Of a DNA stretch of 64,000 nt, positions 1 to 7,858 are shown one piece after another. Where the stretch lies: NCBI RefSeq assembly GCF_040144835.1, contig NZ_CP151632.1:4154001-4218000 (forward strand), given 5' to 3'. Numbering within the stretch: the stretch's first letter is position 1; each line of letters begins with the position of its first letter. The DNA comes from Microbacterium sp. LWS13-1.2 (GTDB lineage: Bacteria; Actinomycetota; Actinomycetes; Actinomycetales; Microbacteriaceae). The position numbers were made by a program, and so were the translations under genes. Below the pieces are notes generated by a model. The model did not search any database. It was not told the origin of the DNA and saw only the letters and a list, made by a program, of their open reading frames with translations.

Positions 1-279
1 CCGTCGGCATCCGTCACCCCGGACGTCTCTCACTGTCAACCTGACGTCGAGATGACTTCCGGGTGAACCCTTGACGACGCCCGTGCGGGGGAGGACATTC
101 GATAGTGCGAAGTGAACACAGAGACGAGGAACCCGAAAGGGAGCCGGATACGGAAACCATACTTCGTGCAGACGATCCCCCCGGCGCTTAGGCACCGAGG
201 GGATCATCGCTGTGCGCCGGGCATCGCCGGGGCTCGTGCACGAAGCCGGAGCCCCGGCGAGGCTCGCCCGGCGCCGCAG

Positions 280-507
280 AGCCCGCTCGTAGTGCACCCC
301 GAACCGGGTGCCGGCGTGCTGCTGTCAGCCGTGTCGGACGCCCGGGTCACCGCCCAGGTGCAGTTCTGGCATGACACGTCGAACGGGCTGAGCGTGACGT
401 CGGCCGTCGTGGCGGCGATCACGACCGGACTGGCCGAACGCGGGTGGGCGGCGACCGTCACGAGCGAGACGGTCGTTCCGCCGCTCGTGCCGGGCGATCC
501 GGTGTGA
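280..507 (+). pseudogene. C-terminal remnant resembling an MscS-type mechanosensitive channel
   Basis: The reading frame open from the GTG at 112 ends in about 75 residues (PEPGAGVLLSAVSDARV, then VQFWHDTSNG, then a short amphipathic stretch) that look like the last beta/alpha part of the MscS cytoplasmic domain, which typically reads PEP..V.V..FGDS.V...V.FW. The first 56 residues (R/P-rich) look like read-through of non-coding DNA. No pore helix or other MscS part is visible in positions 1-279, where I see no gene. I infer a truncated channel gene. The match is by eye and short; the frame could instead be spurious. Confidence 0.35.
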
Positions 508-569
508 CCGGCCCTTCCCGTGGCAGGGTGGAAACGACCACCGCCTCCCCACGCCTCCCAGGAGCCCGC

Positions 570-2228
570 ATGCAGCGACCTCTCACGGGGTTGACCACGC
601 GCAATCTCGCCACTGAGCTCACAGCGGGCGTCACCCTCCTGGCGATCGCCGTGCCCCTCAACATCGGCTACGCCCAGATCGCCGGGCTGCCGCCGACGGC
701 GGGCCTGTACGCCCTGATCGTCCCGACGATCATCTATGCGCTGGTGGTGTCGTCGCGTCAGGTCGTCGCCTCCCCGGATGCCGCGGCCGCCGCGCTCGTC
801 GCCTCGTCGGTGGGCGGACTCGCGGCCGCCGGCAGCGCCGACTATGCGACGCTCGCGCTGGCGCAGGCGATCATCAGCGGCATCCTGTTCGTGCTGATGT
901 CGGTGTTCAAGCTCGGCTTCCTCGCGAACTTCCTCTCGAAGCCGATCCTCGTCGGGTTCGTGGGCGGACTCGCGCTCGACATCATGGTGAGCCAGGTCGC
1001 CAAGATGCTCGGGGTGAAGATCGACTCCGGGGGAGAGTTCCTCGACAAGACCGTCGGACTGGTGACCGGGCTGGGGACGGCGAACCTCTGGTCGGTGCTG
1101 ATCTCGGTGACATCGGTCGCGGTTCTCCTTCTCGGCGCCCGGTTCCTCAAGGCGGTCCCGTGGGCGCTGGTCGTGCTCGTCGTCTCGACACTGGTGGTGG
1201 TGCTCACCGGCTTGGACGAGCTGGGCGTGGACGTGCTGGGCGAGGTGCCGGCCGGACCGCCGGCGCTCACGTGGCCGCTCCTCGACTGGACGATGTGGCT
1301 CGCGCTGATTCCCTCGGCGATCGCACTCACCCTCGTCACCACGGCCGAAGGGCTCCTCGTCTCGCGTTCGTACGCCGAGAAGCGCGGATACCCGTTCCAC
1401 GCGAATCGCGACCTGCTCGCCTTCGGCCTCGGCAACATCGCCGCCGGCGCGCAGGGCAGCTTCGCGATGGGGTCCTCGACCTCGCGCACCGCAGCGATGG
1501 ACCAGGCGGGTTCACGCACCCAGCTGCCCTCCCTGGTGCTCGCCGCGGGCACGCTTCTGCTCCTGCTGTTTGGCACCGCGCTGCTCGCCGACATCCCGTC
1601 GCCCGCCATCGGCGCGGTGGTCGCCGTCGCGATCCTGCCGCTCCTGGGCATCCGGGAGTTCCGGCAGCTGTGGCGTCAGGACCGCTTCGAGTTCGCGGTC
1701 GCCGCCACCTGCTTCCTCGTCACCGTCTTCGTCGGCGCGATCCCCGGCATCCTCGTCGCCTTCGTCCTCGCGCTCATCAACCTCGCCAAGCGCGCGGCGA
1801 ATCCGGCCATCGACGTGCTCGAGGCCGACGACGACACGAAGCAGTCCCTGCTCGAAGACGCCCCCACGGGGGCCACCACCGCGGCCGGCCTGGTGGTCGT
1901 GCGCCTGGCCGCGCCGCTCTTCTTCGCGAACGGCGCGGTGTTCGCCGCGGCGGTCAAGCGCGCCGTCACCGGCGCCGACCAGCCGGTGCACCACGTGGTG
2001 ATCGACATGGAGGCCGTGACCGACATCGACGTGACGGGCGCCGAGGCGTTCGAAGCCCTCGAGCACTGGCTCCACGACAACGACGTGACGCTCGCGTTCA
2101 GCCGTGTCCGGCCGCCCACCAGGGCCCGCCTGGAAGAGCTCGAACTGCTGTCCGGTCAGGCGTTCTTCGCCACCAACAGAGCGGCCGTCGCGGCGCTTGC
2201 CGACCGCGACGGGCCTCCGCAAGACTGA
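570..2228 (+). CDS. SulP family anion permease with STAS domain (likely sulfate)
   Basis: An inner-membrane permease of 552 aa. The N-terminal ~410 residues form many hydrophobic segments starting with LATELTAGVTLLAIAVPLNI and the SulP feature GLPPTAGLYALIVPTIIYAL. The C-terminal ~120 residues are a STAS domain (HHVVIDMEAVTDIDVTGAEA). The ATG at 570 is chosen because AGGAG lies just upstream and translation begins with the usual short leader before helix 1; an open frame extends further upstream to 444. The gene ends 38 nt before an alkylsulfatase gene, so co-transcription is likely. Family knowledge: SulP proteins move sulfate, bicarbonate or dicarboxylates. Sulfate is inferred here from the neighbour. 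Confidence 0.88.
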   Translation: MQRPLTGLTTRNLATELTAGVTLLAIAVPLNIGYAQIAGLPPTAGLYALIVPTIIYALVVSSRQVVASPDAAAAALVASSVGGLAAAGSADYATLALAQAIISGILFVLMSVFKLGFLANFLSKPILVGFVGGLALDIMVSQVAKMLGVKIDSGGEFLDKTVGLVTGLGTANLWSVLISVTSVAVLLLGARFLKAVPWALVVLVVSTLVVVLTGLDELGVDVLGEVPAGPPALTWPLLDWTMWLALIPSAIALTLVTTAEGLLVSRSYAEKRGYPFHANRDLLAFGLGNIAAGAQGSFAMGSSTSRTAAMDQAGSRTQLPSLVLAAGTLLLLLFGTALLADIPSPAIGAVVAVAILPLLGIREFRQLWRQDRFEFAVAATCFLVTVFVGAIPGILVAFVLALINLAKRAANPAIDVLEADDDTKQSLLEDAPTGATTAAGLVVVRLAAPLFFANGAVFAAAVKRAVTGADQPVHHVVIDMEAVTDIDVTGAEAFEALEHWLHDNDVTLAFSRVRPPTRARLEELELLSGQAFFATNRAAVAALADRDGPPQD

Positions 2229-2266
2229 GGATCCGGTCACCCGACCGGCAGGAAAGGGAGAAGCAC

Positions 2267-4138
2267 ATGCAGCAGCGCGAACCGGAAGCGTCGATCAGGG
2301 AGGCTCAGGCGAAGGCCCTGGCTTCCCTGCCGTTCGACGACGTCGACGATTTCGCCGCGGCGGAGCGCGGGTTCCTCGGGACGCTCGACGACCCGAAGAT
2401 CCGCAACGACAAGGGCGACGTGGTGTGGGATGCCTCCACCTTCGACTTCGTGCAGGGCGACGCGCCCGACTCCGTGCACCCGAGCCTGTGGCGTCAGTCG
2501 AAGCTCGTGGCCAAGCACGGCCTCTTCGAGGTCGTTCCCGGCATCTATCAGCTGCGCGGCCTCGACCTCTCGGTGATGACGGTGATCGAAGGTGACACCG
2601 GAGTGATCGTCGTGGACCCGCTGATCTCGGTCGAGACGGCGGCGGCGGCGATGGCCCTGTACCGCACGCACCGTGGCGACCGTCCGATCCACGCGGTGAT
2701 CCACTCCCACAGTCACATCGACCACTTCGGCGGCGTGCTCGGCATCGTCAGCCAGGAGGAGATCGAAGCGGGCAAGGTGCAGATCGTCGTGCCCGAGGGG
2801 TTCCTCGAGCACTCGGTCGCCGAGAACGTCTATGCGGGCACGGCGATGGCGCGACGCGCGGGCTACATGTACGGCGCAGCGCTCGAGCGCGGACCGCAGG
2901 GGCAGGTGGGCGCGGGACTGGGGCAGACGACGTCGACCGGCAACCCGACGATCCTGCCGCCGACGCTCGAGGTCACGACTACGGGCGAGACCCACACGAT
3001 CGACGGCGTGGAGTTCGAGTTCCAGATGGCCCCGGGCACCGAGGCGCCGTCCGAGATGCACTTCTACCTGCCGCGCTACCGTGCGCTGTGCATGGCCGAG
3101 AACGCCACGCACACGCTGCACAACCTCTTGACGCTCCGCGGCGCCGTCGTGCGCGATCCGCACATCTGGTCGCAGTACCTCACTGAGGCGATCGCGCGGT
3201 ACGGCGACGAGGCAGAGGTGGTGTTCGCGTCGCATCACTGGCCGACGTGGGGCAAGGAGGCCGTCAACGAGTTCCTCGCCATCCAGCGCGATCTGTACGG
3301 CTACCTCCACGACCAGACGCTGCGCCTGCTCAACCAGGGCTACAACGGCGCTGAGATCGCCGAGCTGATCCAGCTGCCGCCGGCGCTCGAGGCGTCCTGG
3401 AGCACGCACGGCTACTACGGGTCGGTCAGTCACAACGTCAAGGCGATCTACCAGCGCTATATGGGCTGGTTCGACGGCAACCCGGCCCGTCTGTGGCCGC
3501 ACCCGCCCGAGGCTCTGGCCGAGCGCTACGTCGACGCGATCGGCGGCATCGATCGGGTGGTGGAGCTCGCGCGGGCCGCATTCGACGCGGGCGACTTCCG
3601 GTGGGCGGCGACGCTCCTCGACCACGCCGTGTTCGCCGACTCCGACCACGCCGCCGCGCGCTCGCTGTACGCCGACACGCTCGAGCAGCTCGCCTATGGC
3701 GCCGAGAACGGCACCTGGCGCAACTTCTACCTCTCGGGCGCGACCGAGCTGCGCGAGGGCAACTTCGGCACCCCCACCCAGACGGCGGCGCCCCTCATCA
3801 TCGCCCAGCTCACCCCCGAGCAGCTCCTGGACGCCCTCGCCATCCGGGTCGACGGCCCGAAGGCGTGGGACCTCGACCTCGCCGTGGATCTGACGCTCAC
3901 CGACCTCGGTCGCAGCTTCCACGTGACGCTGCGCAACGGGGTGCTGATCTACGTCGAGCGCGAGCCCGACGGCGCCACGCCGCTGCAGCTGACGCTGTCT
4001 AAGACGCGCCTGATCCAGATGGCGGGCGGTGACACCGCGAGCCCGGGCATCGACATCCGCGGTGACGCGGGTGTCCTGCAGCAGATCCTCGGAGTGCTCG
4101 ACGAGGCCGATCCGAACTTCGAGATCGTCCTCCCGTAA
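2267..4138 (+). CDS. Alkylsulfatase, metallo-beta-lactamase fold (SdsA1/BDS1-like)
   Basis: A 623-aa enzyme expected to hydrolyse alkyl sulfate esters (SDS type) to alcohol plus sulfate using two Zn ions. The metal motif HSHSHIDHFGG lies at about residues 146-156. The second signature ENATHTLHNLLTLRGA, which supplies further ligands and is typical of SdsA1-like sulfatases, follows near 280. The helical dimerisation middle and an SCP2-like C-terminal domain (about 500-623) complete the usual layout and length. Strong RBS GGAAAGGGAG precedes the ATG. No signal peptide is visible, unlike Pseudomonas SdsA1, so the enzyme is probably cytoplasmic. The SulP permease is immediately upstream. Primary versus secondary substrate preference cannot be told. 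Confidence 0.9.
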   Translation: MQQREPEASIREAQAKALASLPFDDVDDFAAAERGFLGTLDDPKIRNDKGDVVWDASTFDFVQGDAPDSVHPSLWRQSKLVAKHGLFEVVPGIYQLRGLDLSVMTVIEGDTGVIVVDPLISVETAAAAMALYRTHRGDRPIHAVIHSHSHIDHFGGVLGIVSQEEIEAGKVQIVVPEGFLEHSVAENVYAGTAMARRAGYMYGAALERGPQGQVGAGLGQTTSTGNPTILPPTLEVTTTGETHTIDGVEFEFQMAPGTEAPSEMHFYLPRYRALCMAENATHTLHNLLTLRGAVVRDPHIWSQYLTEAIARYGDEAEVVFASHHWPTWGKEAVNEFLAIQRDLYGYLHDQTLRLLNQGYNGAEIAELIQLPPALEASWSTHGYYGSVSHNVKAIYQRYMGWFDGNPARLWPHPPEALAERYVDAIGGIDRVVELARAAFDAGDFRWAATLLDHAVFADSDHAAARSLYADTLEQLAYGAENGTWRNFYLSGATELREGNFGTPTQTAAPLIIAQLTPEQLLDALAIRVDGPKAWDLDLAVDLTLTDLGRSFHVTLRNGVLIYVEREPDGATPLQLTLSKTRLIQMAGGDTASPGIDIRGDAGVLQQILGVLDEADPNFEIVLP

Positions 4139-4147
4139 CCCCGGTTC

Positions 4148-4185
4148 CAGATCGCCGGCATCGCCCCCGCGATGCCGGCGATCTG
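4148..4185 (+). terminator. Perfect 17-bp hairpin terminator after the alkylsulfatase gene
   Basis: Left arm 4148-4164 (CAGATCGCCGGCATCGC), loop CCCC, right arm 4169-4185, with all 17 pairs matching. It starts 10 nt after the stop codon. It lacks a T-tract, as is common for actinobacterial terminators. Confidence 0.75.
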
Positions 4186-4253
4186 CGGTAGCAGGCGCCG
4201 CGCAGAGGGTCAAGGCGCTCCCCGCTGCCGGCGCGGTTCGCAACACTCGGATC

Positions 4254-4724
4254 ATGAACCGGTGGCGACGCGTGTGCGGCGTGCCCCTGCTGGTGATCGC
4301 GCTGGGCGTCTCGGGGTGCGGAGTCACAGTGCCGACCGACCCGCAGGGCACGCTCGATCGAGTGCGCGGGGGAGTGCTCCATGCCGGGGCGTCGGCCTCA
4401 GGCGAGCTCGTCACCGTCGACGGCTCCGAGGTGGGCGGTTCCCTCGCCGAGCTCGTCGAGGGGTTCGCCGAGTCGGTCGACGCGAAGGTCGAGTGGACGG
4501 TGGGCAGCGAGGAGGACCTCGTCGACGACCTGGAGACGGGGGAGCTCGACGTGGCGATCGGCGGGATGACGGACGCGACGCCGTGGTCGGATCGGGTCGC
4601 GGTGACGCGGGCCTACGACACCATCCCCGGAGCACGCGGGCCGGTGGTGCTGCTGGTGCCGCTGGGGGAGAACGCGTGGCAGGCCGCCATCGAGGGATAC
4701 CTCGACCAGGAGGTCGCGCCGTGA
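4254..4724 (+). CDS. Small lipoprotein with family-3 solute-binding-like sequence
   Basis: A 156-aa predicted lipoprotein. A basic N-terminus (MNRWRR) and a hydrophobic core lead to the lipobox GVSGC, so mature protein would be lipid-anchored on the outer face of the membrane. The mature part (LVEGFAESVDAKVEWTVGSEEDL, then LETGELDVAIGGMTDATPW) resembles one lobe of type 3 solute-binding proteins, but at about half the family's usual ~250 residues. No ABC permease is adjacent. Its stop overlaps the start of the CDF transporter (GTGA), so the two are probably translated together. The function of such a pair is not known to me. Confidence 0.7.
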   Translation: MNRWRRVCGVPLLVIALGVSGCGVTVPTDPQGTLDRVRGGVLHAGASASGELVTVDGSEVGGSLAELVEGFAESVDAKVEWTVGSEEDLVDDLETGELDVAIGGMTDATPWSDRVAVTRAYDTIPGARGPVVLLVPLGENAWQAAIEGYLDQEVAP

Positions 4725-5710
4725 AGACCATGGGACGCACGGACCTGCCCCCGGAGCAGCAGAAGGCCCTGCGCAGCGCCATCCGCTGGGAATGGTTCAC
4801 GATCGGCTACACGTTGGTGACGATCGGCGTCATCGGCCTGGTCGTCGGCGGATCCCAGGCGATGAGGACCGCGTGGATCGAGGACATGCTCTCCCTCATC
4901 CCGCAGATCTCCTTCCTGGTCGCGCTGATCTTCATCCGGCGCCGACCCACGCGTGCCTTCCCGTTCGGTCTGCACCGCGTGATGGGCGTCGGGCACCTGG
5001 TGGCGGGGGTGGCGCTGCTGGCCGTCGGCGGCAACCTCGCCTACGAGGCGATCAGCGGTCTCGTGAGCGGCGAGCACCCCTCGATCGGCACGGTGTACCT
5101 GTTCGGCCAGACGATCTGGCTCGGCTGGTTCATGGTCGCGGTGATGAGCGTCATCGTGATCGGCCCGTTCTTCTACGGCCATGCCAAGGCGAAGCTGGCG
5201 CCGAAGCTGCACAACAAGGTGCTGTACGCGGATGCCGACATGGCCAAGGCGGACTGGACCTCCACCGTGGCGTCGATCGTCGGCGTGCTCGGCGTCGGCA
5301 TCGGCCTCTGGTGGCTCGACGGCGCCGCGGCCCTCTTCATCTCGCTCGGCATCGTGTGGGACGGCTGGCGGAACTCGCGCGCCGCCGTGCGCGATCTCAT
5401 CGACCAGCGCGCCCGCACCGAGGACGACGCCCGCACCCACCCGCTCATCGCGCGCATCGCGAACCGCGTCGCGGAGTTCCCGTGGGTGCGCGAGAGCGCG
5501 GTGCGCATGCGCGACATGGGTCAGGTGTTCCACGTGGAGGTGTTCGTGGTGCCGACCCACGACGACGTGCGCCTAGGCGAGATCGAAGAGGCGCGCACCG
5601 CCGTGGCACGGCTCGACTGGAAGGTGCAGGACGTCGTCGTGATCGTGGCGGCCAGCCTTCCGGAGGAGGCCGAGCCGGCGGCACGCCAGGGATCGCACCG
5701 CGACGCATGA
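4721..5710 (+). CDS. Cation diffusion facilitator (CDF) family transporter
   Basis: A 329-aa membrane transporter with about six hydrophobic segments (for example TLVTIGVIGLVVGG, ISFLVALIFI, MVAVMSVIVIGPFF, VASIVGVLGVGIGLWWLDG) and a hydrophilic C-terminal domain from ~215 (RIANRVAEFPWVRESAVRMR, then VFHVEVFVV) like the CDF cytoplasmic dimerisation domain. The helix 5 metal motif appears as DADMAKAD, an Asp/Asp arrangement rather than the His/Asp of Zn exporters, so the metal is uncertain. The GTG start overlaps the stop of the lipoprotein gene by 4 nt, indicating coupled translation. The gene ends 2 nt from a convergent small gene. Confidence 0.82.
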   Translation: MKTMGRTDLPPEQQKALRSAIRWEWFTIGYTLVTIGVIGLVVGGSQAMRTAWIEDMLSLIPQISFLVALIFIRRRPTRAFPFGLHRVMGVGHLVAGVALLAVGGNLAYEAISGLVSGEHPSIGTVYLFGQTIWLGWFMVAVMSVIVIGPFFYGHAKAKLAPKLHNKVLYADADMAKADWTSTVASIVGVLGVGIGLWWLDGAAALFISLGIVWDGWRNSRAAVRDLIDQRARTEDDARTHPLIARIANRVAEFPWVRESAVRMRDMGQVFHVEVFVVPTHDDVRLGEIEEARTAVARLDWKVQDVVVIVAASLPEEAEPAARQGSHRDA

Positions 5711-5712
5711 CC

Positions 5713-5976
5713 TCAGCCGACCCGCGGCGGTCCCGCCTCGGACGACGCACCGTCGGACGACGGCCCGGGATACTCGTCAGGGACCGGAACGATCGCCAGG
5801 GGGACACCGGGGGTCAGCAGCAGGTGCGCAGCGCGCATCTGACCTTCGCCGTCATTCACCTCGAGCCAGTACGGTCCCGCGATCATCCCCGCCTCGATCT
5901 CCTCCCTGAGGTCTTCGAAGCGGCGTCCGCCGATGCTGTAGTGCTCCCCGCCGTAATAGATGTCGATCCTCTTCAC
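5713..5976 (-). CDS. Small conserved hypothetical protein (87 aa)
   Basis: The 87-aa product begins VKRIDIYYGGEHYSIGGR and has a compact alpha/beta composition with a polar, Ser/Gly-rich tail. The GTG at 5976 is preferred over an upstream in-frame ATG at 6030 because GGGAGCG lies just upstream and the sequence before it looks non-coding. It converges on the CDF gene with only 2 nt between stops. I do not recognise a named function. Similar short proteins occur beside DUF7882 genes in Microbacteriaceae, as here, but I cannot verify the family. Confidence 0.6.
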   Translation of the reverse strand: MKRIDIYYGGEHYSIGGRRFEDLREEIEAGMIAGPYWLEVNDGEGQMRAAHLLLTPGVPLAIVPVPDEYPGPSSDGASSEAGPPRVG

Positions 5977-6064
5977 GATCGCTCCCGTCCGCGGGCTACA
6001 CCATGGCACTGAGCGCGGCCGCGCGGCCAATGCCTTGACAACACGACGAGGTTCCCATAGCCGC

Positions 6065-6403
6065 TCAGCTGAGCAGCTCGTGCTCCGGCGAGGTGACCGG
6101 CGCCGACTGCGCCGGTTCGGGAACGAGATACAGACCCGAGGGGGAGTTCGCCGTATAGGCGAGCGCGTCGATCCAGGCGGGATTCAGCTGCGGGGTACGG
6201 CTGCCGTAGAACTTGTACACGAGGGCGCAGCGAGGGTGCACCCAGATGGTGGTGCGTCCGTCGCCGATGCTGACGTCGTCGCGCCACGTGAAGTGGAAGG
6301 GCTCCCCGCGCCGGAGCTTGGTGCCGATCACCAGCTGCAGGTGTGCCAGTGTCCGGTCGTCGAAATCGACCTTCACCGTCCCCTCGTAGGTCAGCTTTCC
6401 CAT
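6065..6403 (-). CDS. DUF7882 family small protein
   Basis: A 112-aa protein starting MGKLTYEGTVKVDFDDR and continuing LAHLQLVIGTKLRRGEPFHF, a pattern I recognise from a small family common in Microbacteriaceae and often misnamed 'ATP-dependent DNA ligase'. It has no ligase motif and its function is unknown. The usual conserved parts are present: W-H-P near the middle (TTIWVHPRC) and ANSPSGLYLVPEP near the end. The ATG at 6403 fits the family N-terminus. The gene lies in tandem with the 87-aa gene downstream on the same strand, 88 nt apart. Confidence 0.75.
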   Translation of the reverse strand: MGKLTYEGTVKVDFDDRTLAHLQLVIGTKLRRGEPFHFTWRDDVSIGDGRTTIWVHPRCALVYKFYGSRTPQLNPAWIDALAYTANSPSGLYLVPEPAQSAPVTSPEHELLS

Positions 6404-6632
6404 CGTGCGCCTCCGCTCTCGGCCCGCCGGCGAACGTTGCGCTGGGGTGGCTGCAGGGCCGACGGCGATCAGGTACAGCTCCGATCCTTCCCCCGAGTGC
6501 GGATCGTGGCCAGCCCTTGACACGGGACGCCTGAGCACCTCGTGATCGATGTCGCCCCATCGCGCGCCGGGCTCGGCCGGGTGCCGGCCCGTGAAAAGCC
6601 GACCCCGGCGGGATGGTAGTCTCGATCGGCAC

Positions 6633-6708
6633 GCCTCCGTAGCTCAGGGGATAGAGCGTTGGTTTCCGGTACCAAAGGTCGCAGGTTCGATTCCTGTCGG
6701 GGGCACCA
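6633..6708 (+). tRNA. tRNA-Arg (anticodon CCG)
   Basis: A complete 76-nt cloverleaf including the encoded CCA. Acceptor GCCTCCG pairs with CGGGGGC through one G-T wobble. The D-arm contains AGCTCAGGGGATAGAGC, the anticodon arm is TTGGT-TTCCGGT-ACCAA with anticodon CCG, and the T-arm contains GGTTCGATTCC. A tyrosine integrase gene lies just downstream, pointing back toward this 3' end, so the tRNA is the likely integration site of the neighbouring element. Confidence 0.97.
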
Positions 6709-6715
6709 TACGGGA

Positions 6716-6753
6716 CAAGGGGTCGCGGGGCATTCAGTCCTCGCGGCCCCTTG
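6716..6753 (+). terminator. Hairpin shared by tRNA-Arg and integrase 3' ends
   Basis: Left arm 6716-6730 and right arm 6739-6753 form a 15-bp stem with two G-U wobbles and an 8-nt loop (CATTCAGT). It begins 8 nt after the tRNA and covers the end of the oppositely directed integrase gene, so it may terminate both transcripts. Confidence 0.6.
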
Positions 6754-7858
6754 CTCGTGACAACACATTGACAACACCTGCCGCGCACTTTGCCTCGTCG
6801 AGCCGGGTCGCGACATCGTCAAGGTCGTCGTCGAACAGGTCCGCGTAGACGTCGAGGGTCATCGCGGCGGACGCGTGACCGAGCATTCGCTGGACTGCTT
6901 TCACGTGCGTGCCGGCCTGCACTGCGAGCGATGCAGCGGTGTGTCGCAGATCGTGCGGCGTGACTCGCGGGAACGTGGGATCGGCCTCCTGGGCGGCGTG
7001 TACGGCGTGCGTAAACCATCCGTTGCGCGACGCGGGCAGCAGGACATGCGTCTTGCCGTCCCCGAACAAGAGGTCGTCGCGGTCCTTTCCCTCGGCAAGC
7101 TGGGCAAGCGGAAGCGATAGGAACTCCGGGTACGGCACCGAGCGCGAGCGGTGGGTCTTGGGAGAGCCGACATGCACCTCGTGCGACACCTTCACCGCGT
7201 TCTCCTCGACCTTCACCCGACGCCGGAGCGCGTCGACGTGCCGGATCCGCAATGCCGTCGCCTCACCCCACCGGAGACCCGTGTAGGCCAAGAACAGAAC
7301 CAGCGCGGGATGTCGTGAATTGTCCACGAGCAATTGCACCTGCTCGTGCGTCAGGTAATGCCTGCGGGCGTTGCGGCTCTTCGCGGGGAGATCGACGTCG
7401 CGGGCGACGTTCCGCGCCAGCCGTCGATCGCGTACCGCGACGTCAAGGATGCCGGCGAGAATGCCGTGGGCTCGTCGGACTGTGGTGGATCCGCCGGCGA
7501 TCGACGAGATCCACGCCTGTACCTCGGAGTGACGGATGCTGCCGACCGAACGGCTCCCCCACTTCGGCTCGACGTGTTTCGACCAGGCGGACTGCAGCGG
7601 CCGGAACGACGACGGCTTGAGCACCCCTTCGCGCTGTGCGAGCCAGTCGCGGCCGAGTGGGCTGATCGTGACCGCAGCGGATGCCGGGTCGACATACTCG
7701 CCGCGGGCTTTGGCTATCTCGAGCTCCGCAAGACGCAACTCCGCGTCGCGCTTCGTCTTGAAGCCGCGCTCTGTTGTCTGTCCGTGGTCGGGGCGTCGGT
7801 AGCTGATGCGATAGCGCTTCGAGCCGCCCGCGGTCGTGTACGGGTGGACGCTGCCCAT
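6734..7858 (-). CDS. Tyrosine recombinase (phage-type integrase)
   Basis: A 374-aa site-specific recombinase that would integrate and excise the element at tRNA-Arg. The N-terminal ~60 residues resemble an arm-binding domain (YRISYRRPDHGQTTERGFKT), the next ~100 are SAM-like core-binding, and the C-terminal catalytic domain shows the expected R-K-H-R-H-Y set: TGLRWGEATALR (first Arg), SPKTHRSRSVP (Lys), HDLRHTAASL (His, Arg), LGHASAAMTLDVYADL (His, nucleophile Tyr). Its start ATG overlaps the stop of the upstream gene (TGATG), so the two are translationally coupled. Its 3' end lies 26 nt from the tRNA. Confidence 0.95.
   Translation of the reverse strand: MGSVHPYTTAGGSKRYRISYRRPDHGQTTERGFKTKRDAELRLAELEIAKARGEYVDPASAAVTISPLGRDWLAQREGVLKPSSFRPLQSAWSKHVEPKWGSRSVGSIRHSEVQAWISSIAGGSTTVRRAHGILAGILDVAVRDRRLARNVARDVDLPAKSRNARRHYLTHEQVQLLVDNSRHPALVLFLAYTGLRWGEATALRIRHVDALRRRVKVEENAVKVSHEVHVGSPKTHRSRSVPYPEFLSLPLAQLAEGKDRDDLLFGDGKTHVLLPASRNGWFTHAVHAAQEADPTFPRVTPHDLRHTAASLAVQAGTHVKAVQRMLGHASAAMTLDVYADLFDDDLDDVATRLDEAKCAAGVVNVLSRARGRED

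Noticed and set aside
204..1400. A 398-residue antisense open frame over the SulP gene
   Set aside because: Arg/His/Glu-rich shadow frame of a GC-rich gene, with no RBS and no domain; the plus-strand permease is clear.
2237..4414. A 725-residue antisense open frame over the alkylsulfatase
   Set aside because: Its codon pattern is the reverse of the real gene and its product has no recognisable motif.
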